Origin: Zobellia russellii
GTDB taxonomy: Bacteria > Bacteroidota > Bacteroidia > Flavobacteriales > Flavobacteriaceae
Assembly: GCF_018728565.1 (NCBI RefSeq)
Contig: NZ_JACSOI010000001.1
Location: 434,001-498,000, forward strand
Direction: 5' to 3'
Length of the DNA: 64,000 nt
Of the stretch, positions 61,108-64,000 are shown piece by piece (positions within the stretch are counted from its first letter, which is position 1; every line of letters starts with the position of its first letter). The notes beneath the pieces were generated by a model that had not been told where the DNA came from, searched no databases, and was given only the letters and a program-made list of their open reading frames with translations. The position numbers were made by a program, and so were the translations under genes.

Positions 61108-62529
61108 ATGGAAACACAATCTAAAAAAGTGACCAGCTTAAAACTCGGAAATATTAAAAGTATGCCCATTCGTACGTTTTGGATAACTTCGGTAGCATTC
61201 TTTATCTGTTTTTTCGCATGGTTTGGTATTGTACCGTTCATGCCGGATGTTGTCAAGGACTTAGGGCTTACTCCTGAGCAGAAATGGAACTCTATTATAT
61301 TGGCGGTAACCGGAACGGTGTTCGCACGTCTTCTCATTGGGAAATTATGTGATAAATATGGCCCCAGATTATGTTATACGTATTTACTTCTTATAGGAGC
61401 TATACCTGTTATATTACTTGGATTCGTTCAAACACCTGCTCAATTTTTAATTTGCCGTTTGTTCATAGGCTTTATTGGGGCATCGTTTGTAATTACCCAG
61501 TTTCATACTTCTATAATGTTCGCTCCTAATATTGTGGGTACGGCCAATGCCACATCTGCAGGTTGGGGAAATTTAGGAGGTGGCGCCAACCGTTTGGGAA
61601 TGCCGTTAATTGCGGCTGCCGTGGTGAGTTTTGGTGTTGCGGATGAGGTAGCATGGCGTTATTCTATGGTAATTGCCGGTGTAATTGCAATGCTAATGGG
61701 AGTGGTTTATTACTTTTTTACACAGGATACTCCGGAAGGTAATTTTGCTCAACTTAAGAAAGAGGGTAAGATGCCCAAACTTAAGAAAGATGAAGAAAGC
61801 TTTATAAGTGTTTTAAAGGATTATCGGGTGTGGATACTATTTGTAGTATATGCCGCCTCTTTTGGAATGGAGCTTACCGTATATGGAACAATGGATGATT
61901 ACTTGCAAAATACGTTTGGCCTAATGCGCTCTACGGCGGGTAATCTGGTTTTATCGTTTGCCTTAATGAATATTTTTGCAAGAACCTTGGGAGGTTTCTT
62001 TGGAGATAGATTCGGGAAAATGAAAGGATTGCGAGGTAGAGTTGTGTTCTTGGGGATAATTTTAGCTATAGAAGGTTGTATGCTTACCATATTTTCAACT
62101 ACTACAAGTATTGCCTTTGGTATCTTATTTTTGATAGCGTTTAGTCTATCCGTTCAAATGGCTGAAGGAGCTACTTTTTCCGTTGTGCCGTTCATTAATA
62201 AAAAAGCAATTGGTTCTATTTCGGGAATTGTAGGAGCTGGCGGAAACGTTGGGGCCTTTGTTGCGGCAATGTTTCTCAAATCACAATCCGCTTTGGCCGA
62301 AACCCAAGCAATTGCCGCAAATACAAACTTGGGAGAAGAGGCGGTTAGGGCAGCGCAATCCGCTGCAGCTTCTACAGCAGTATCGGGTGGGTACTTTATT
62401 ATAGGAATTTGTGTTGTTGTTGCAGCTGGTCTATCGCTAGCAATAAAATTTTCCACAGAAGACGAGAAGGCTACGGCTTTAGAAATGAACAAGGCCAATA
62501 CGCCTAAGTTTGCTGTAGCGGATAAGTAA
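61108..62529 (+). CDS. NarK-type nitrate/nitrite MFS transporter
   Basis: This 473-residue protein has 12 hydrophobic helices. Nitrate-porter (NNP) features are the FFICFFAWFGIVPFMPDV start, R-L-L-I-G-K-L-C-D-K-Y-G-P-R in loop 2-3 with a substrate Arg, and the paired glycine-rich nitrate signatures GWGNLGGGANRLGMP (~150-165) and GIVGAGGNVGAFVAAM (~373-388). It brings nitrate in, or exchanges it for nitrite. It is followed 9 bases later by the Crp/Fnr gene, so regulator and transporter share a message. Confidence 0.93.
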   Translation: METQSKKVTSLKLGNIKSMPIRTFWITSVAFFICFFAWFGIVPFMPDVVKDLGLTPEQKWNSIILAVTGTVFARLLIGKLCDKYGPRLCYTYLLLIGAIPVILLGFVQTPAQFLICRLFIGFIGASFVITQFHTSIMFAPNIVGTANATSAGWGNLGGGANRLGMPLIAAAVVSFGVADEVAWRYSMVIAGVIAMLMGVVYYFFTQDTPEGNFAQLKKEGKMPKLKKDEESFISVLKDYRVWILFVVYAASFGMELTVYGTMDDYLQNTFGLMRSTAGNLVLSFALMNIFARTLGGFFGDRFGKMKGLRGRVVFLGIILAIEGCMLTIFSTTTSIAFGILFLIAFSLSVQMAEGATFSVVPFINKKAIGSISGIVGAGGNVGAFVAAMFLKSQSALAETQAIAANTNLGEEAVRAAQSAAASTAVSGGYFIIGICVVVAAGLSLAIKFSTEDEKATALEMNKANTPKFAVADK

Positions 62530-62538
62530 AAAGTCAAT

Positions 62539-63297
62539 ATGATTTCTACACAGGCAAATACGAATACGGCTCAAACCAAGAAAAAATTGGCCCACACTTC
62601 TTGTGAGGACTGTACAAATAGTGGTTGTCTTATTAAAAGAAACTTAAGACTTAGTGCATTGGTATCGGAATTTGTTGAGGAAAAGAGGGAGTTCACTTGT
62701 AAAAAGAGCCAGCAATTTATTATGGAAGGAGCTCCCGTAAACGGCTTGTTCTTTATTCAATCTGGAAAAGTTAAGGTTTTTAGAACCGGTATTAACGGAA
62801 GGGAGCAAATCGTTCGCTTTGCCAACTCTGGTGAAATAATTGGGCATAGGGGGTTTGGAACCCACGAATACTATAGTATTGGTGCTATGGCCCTAGAGGA
62901 TACCAACCTTTGTTACTTCTCAAAAGAAAACCTGCAAAAAGTACTATTAACAGCTCCCAATTTTACATATGATCTCATGTTATTTTATGCCAATGAGCTC
63001 AACAAAAGTGAGGCTAAAGTAAAATCAATTTCACAGATGACTGTGCGTGAGCGTGTCATAGATACCCTGATTTATATAGAGCGTAAATTTGGTAGAAAAA
63101 ATAATTTTATCAATGTCGCTTTAAGTAGAAGGGAGTATGCAAATTATGCCGGAACTACGGAAGAGCAAGTTATACGAGTATTCTCTGCATTAAAGAAGGA
63201 TAATTTGATTAACACAAAAGGCAGGCGTGTTGAAATTATTGATAGCGCGCTTCTCAAACGGGAAATATCCGAGCATAACTTTTATTTGGACAGTTAA
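62539..63297 (+). CDS. Crp/Fnr family regulator with FNR-like cysteines
   Basis: The 252-residue protein has an N-terminal cysteine cluster, Cys22-x2-Cys25-x4-Cys30 (SCEDCTNSGC), and another Cys at 125. E. coli FNR uses Cys20, 23, 29 and 122 to hold an oxygen-sensitive [4Fe-4S] cluster, so the pattern is strikingly similar. A cyclic-nucleotide-binding-like beta-barrel (~50-140), a dimerisation helix and a Crp-type helix-turn-helix (SRREYANYAGTTEEQVIRVFSAL, ~195-215) follow. It probably regulates the nitrate island, including its own transcript, through the TACGTA-N4-TACGTA sites. Confidence 0.92.
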   Translation: MISTQANTNTAQTKKKLAHTSCEDCTNSGCLIKRNLRLSALVSEFVEEKREFTCKKSQQFIMEGAPVNGLFFIQSGKVKVFRTGINGREQIVRFANSGEIIGHRGFGTHEYYSIGAMALEDTNLCYFSKENLQKVLLTAPNFTYDLMLFYANELNKSEAKVKSISQMTVRERVIDTLIYIERKFGRKNNFINVALSRREYANYAGTTEEQVIRVFSALKKDNLINTKGRRVEIIDSALLKREISEHNFYLDS

Positions 63298-63513
63298 GTA
63301 AACTGTACACTTTCCCTACAATTACTCAATATTTATTAATCCGTACCACTACGTATCTATACTCAAATAGGTGGGTGTGTTCTAACATGTTGGAATTCAG
63401 CATTAAATAATATAAACCTGTGTTTTGGCAGGTTTGAAGATGGTGTAAAAAGAGGGTTTAACCTATGATATACCATATGTAGATCAAACGATTACGTATA
63501 CATTTGTCAAGAA
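63298..63513. other. Gap downstream of the Crp/Fnr gene
   Basis: No gene is supported. TACGTA occurs at 63350-63355 and 63493-63498. A hairpin AAACCTG / CAGGTTT with an 8-base loop lies at 63414-63435 without a T-run. The region is upstream of the NrtA-type gene and is probably its extended promoter. Confidence 0.4.
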
Positions 63514-63535
63514 TAAGTATTAATACGTAGTTTAA
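63514..63535 (+). promoter_or_regulatory. Operator and possible -7 element of the NrtA-type gene
   Basis: TAAGTA (63514-63519) and TACGTA (63524-63529) repeat the 10-base spacing of the other island operators, with one mismatch. TAGTTTAA (63528-63535) overlaps the second hexamer and may be the -7 element, 16 bases before the ATG. Confidence 0.45.
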
Positions 63536-63551
63536 TTAAAACCAATTGAAT

Positions 63552-64000
63552 ATGAAAACCATTTTTACAAAAGCATCATTATTTGCAAGCGTAGCTGCAT
63601 TGGTAATGGCTTGCGGAGGAAAAGAATCAAAAAAGACCGAAGCTGCTACAGAAGAGGCCGTAGCTTCAAAAACCAAGATGCTTGATATTGAAAAACCACA
63701 ATTGACTTTCGGTTTTATTAAGCTAACGGATATGGCACCATTGGCCATCGCCAAAGAAAAAGGATTTTTTGAAGATGAAGGACTGTTCGTTTCAGTAGAA
63801 GCACAATCTAACTGGAAAAACGTTTTAGACCGCGTTATAGATGGTCAGTTGGACGGTTCTCATATGTTGGCGGGACAACCAATTGCGGCAGGAGCCGGTT
63901 TTGGTAGACAAGCCAAATTGGTAACTCCTTTTTCAATGGATTTGAATGGTAACGGAATAACGGTGTCCAATGATGTTTGGTCTAAAATGAAGCCAAATGT
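63552..64000 (+). CDS. NrtA/CmpA-family nitrate-binding lipoprotein (partial, 3' end off the window)
   Basis: The 149 visible residues begin with a lipoprotein signal ([11 protein letters not shown], Cys at 21), then an Ala/Glu linker. The mature part reads [28 protein letters not shown], which is the NrtA/CmpA opening, followed by [26 protein letters not shown], characteristic of nitrate/bicarbonate-binding proteins of ABC importers. The permease, ATPase and nitrate reductase genes would be expected just beyond the right edge. It is controlled by its own copy of the TACGTA operator. Confidence 0.9.
   Translation, partial: MKTIFTKASLFASVAALVMACGGKESKKTEAATEEAVASKTKMLDIEKPQLTFGFIKLTDMAPLAIAKEKGFFEDEGLFVSVEAQSNWKNVLDRVIDGQLDGSHMLAGQPIAAGAGFGRQAKLVTPFSMDLNGNGITVSNDVWSKMKPN

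Noticed and set aside
60225-61380. TACGTA hexamers inside the SUMT and NarK-type coding regions as operators
   Set aside because: They are single copies without the 10-base partner; a palindromic hexamer of this composition is expected by chance several times in the window.
1-64000. CRISPR arrays, insertion sequences, prophage genes, rRNA operons
   Set aside because: No regularly spaced repeats, transposase, integrase or phage structural genes, and no rRNA-like sequence were recognised anywhere in the window.

Overview
The window reads as chromosomal DNA of a low-GC member of the Flavobacteriaceae, most likely a marine, polysaccharide-degrading genus of the Zobellia/Maribacter/Arenibacter type. 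That placement is inferred from protein family content (GIN-domain proteins, membrane-anchored AraC regulators, a TonB-dependent receptor with an OMP_b-brl_2-type barrel, GH95, DUF1080, DUF5060 and DUF4202 proteins), from promoters of the Bacteroidota type (TAnnTTTG at -7) and from rnpA lying beside an S41 protease. I see no rRNA, CRISPR array, insertion sequence or prophage. There is one tRNA (CAT anticodon).

Layout. 1-5.4 kb: partial LysE exporter, GIN-domain protein, rnr, an AT-rich gap of about 650 bp with DnaA-box-like motifs, rpiB and an ElaA-like acetyltransferase. 5.4-8 kb: a small PD-(D/E)XK-like protein, a gap with two palindromic operator-like elements, and a C5 cytosine methyltransferase followed by a candidate nuclease (probable type II restriction-modification pair). 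8-24 kb: NlpC/P60 lipoprotein, fructosamine kinase family protein, PQQ dehydrogenase with an internal cytochrome c, GH95 glycosidase, HGSNAT-like acyltransferase, DUF1080 lipoprotein, VOC protein, S41 protease, rnpA, M1 and S8 peptidases, MBL hydrolase. 24-39 kb: CPA1 antiporter, lepA, AraC regulator, TonB receptor, an unusual three-gene operon (Lgt-like protein, Tes-like radical SAM enzyme, small membrane protein), dusB, a LolE-like permease, rbfA, methylmalonyl-CoA epimerase, tRNA.

39-53 kb: a YdeI/CDGSH protein, a copper module (HMA-AraC fusion regulator plus CopA), and a sugar-acid catabolic locus. The latter has a LacI regulator, a DUF5060 glycosidase-like lipoprotein, and a five-gene operon of tartrate/isopropylmalate dehydrogenase-like enzyme, cyclase-family hydrolase, DUF1537 four-carbon acid sugar kinase, MFS transporter and Gfo/Idh oxidoreductase. 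Paired TTGCGCAA palindromes lie in its leader. An LLM oxidoreductase and a membrane protein follow.

53.8-64 kb: a nitrate/nitrite assimilation island. On the minus strand are nirB, nirD, a DUF4202 protein, a NarX-like histidine kinase and the siroheme dehydrogenase/chelatase; on the plus strand are uroporphyrinogen-III methyltransferase, a NarK-type transporter, a Crp/Fnr regulator with an N-terminal cysteine cluster, and the start of an NrtA-type binding lipoprotein. All three control regions carry TACGTA-N4-TACGTA (one copy with a single mismatch), an FNR-geometry motif that I propose as the operator of the island's own Crp/Fnr protein. The most interesting loci are this candidate regulon, the Lgt-like/Tes-like operon, and the sugar-acid operon that seems to use a tartrate-dehydrogenase-like enzyme where known pathways use PdxA2 or OtnC.
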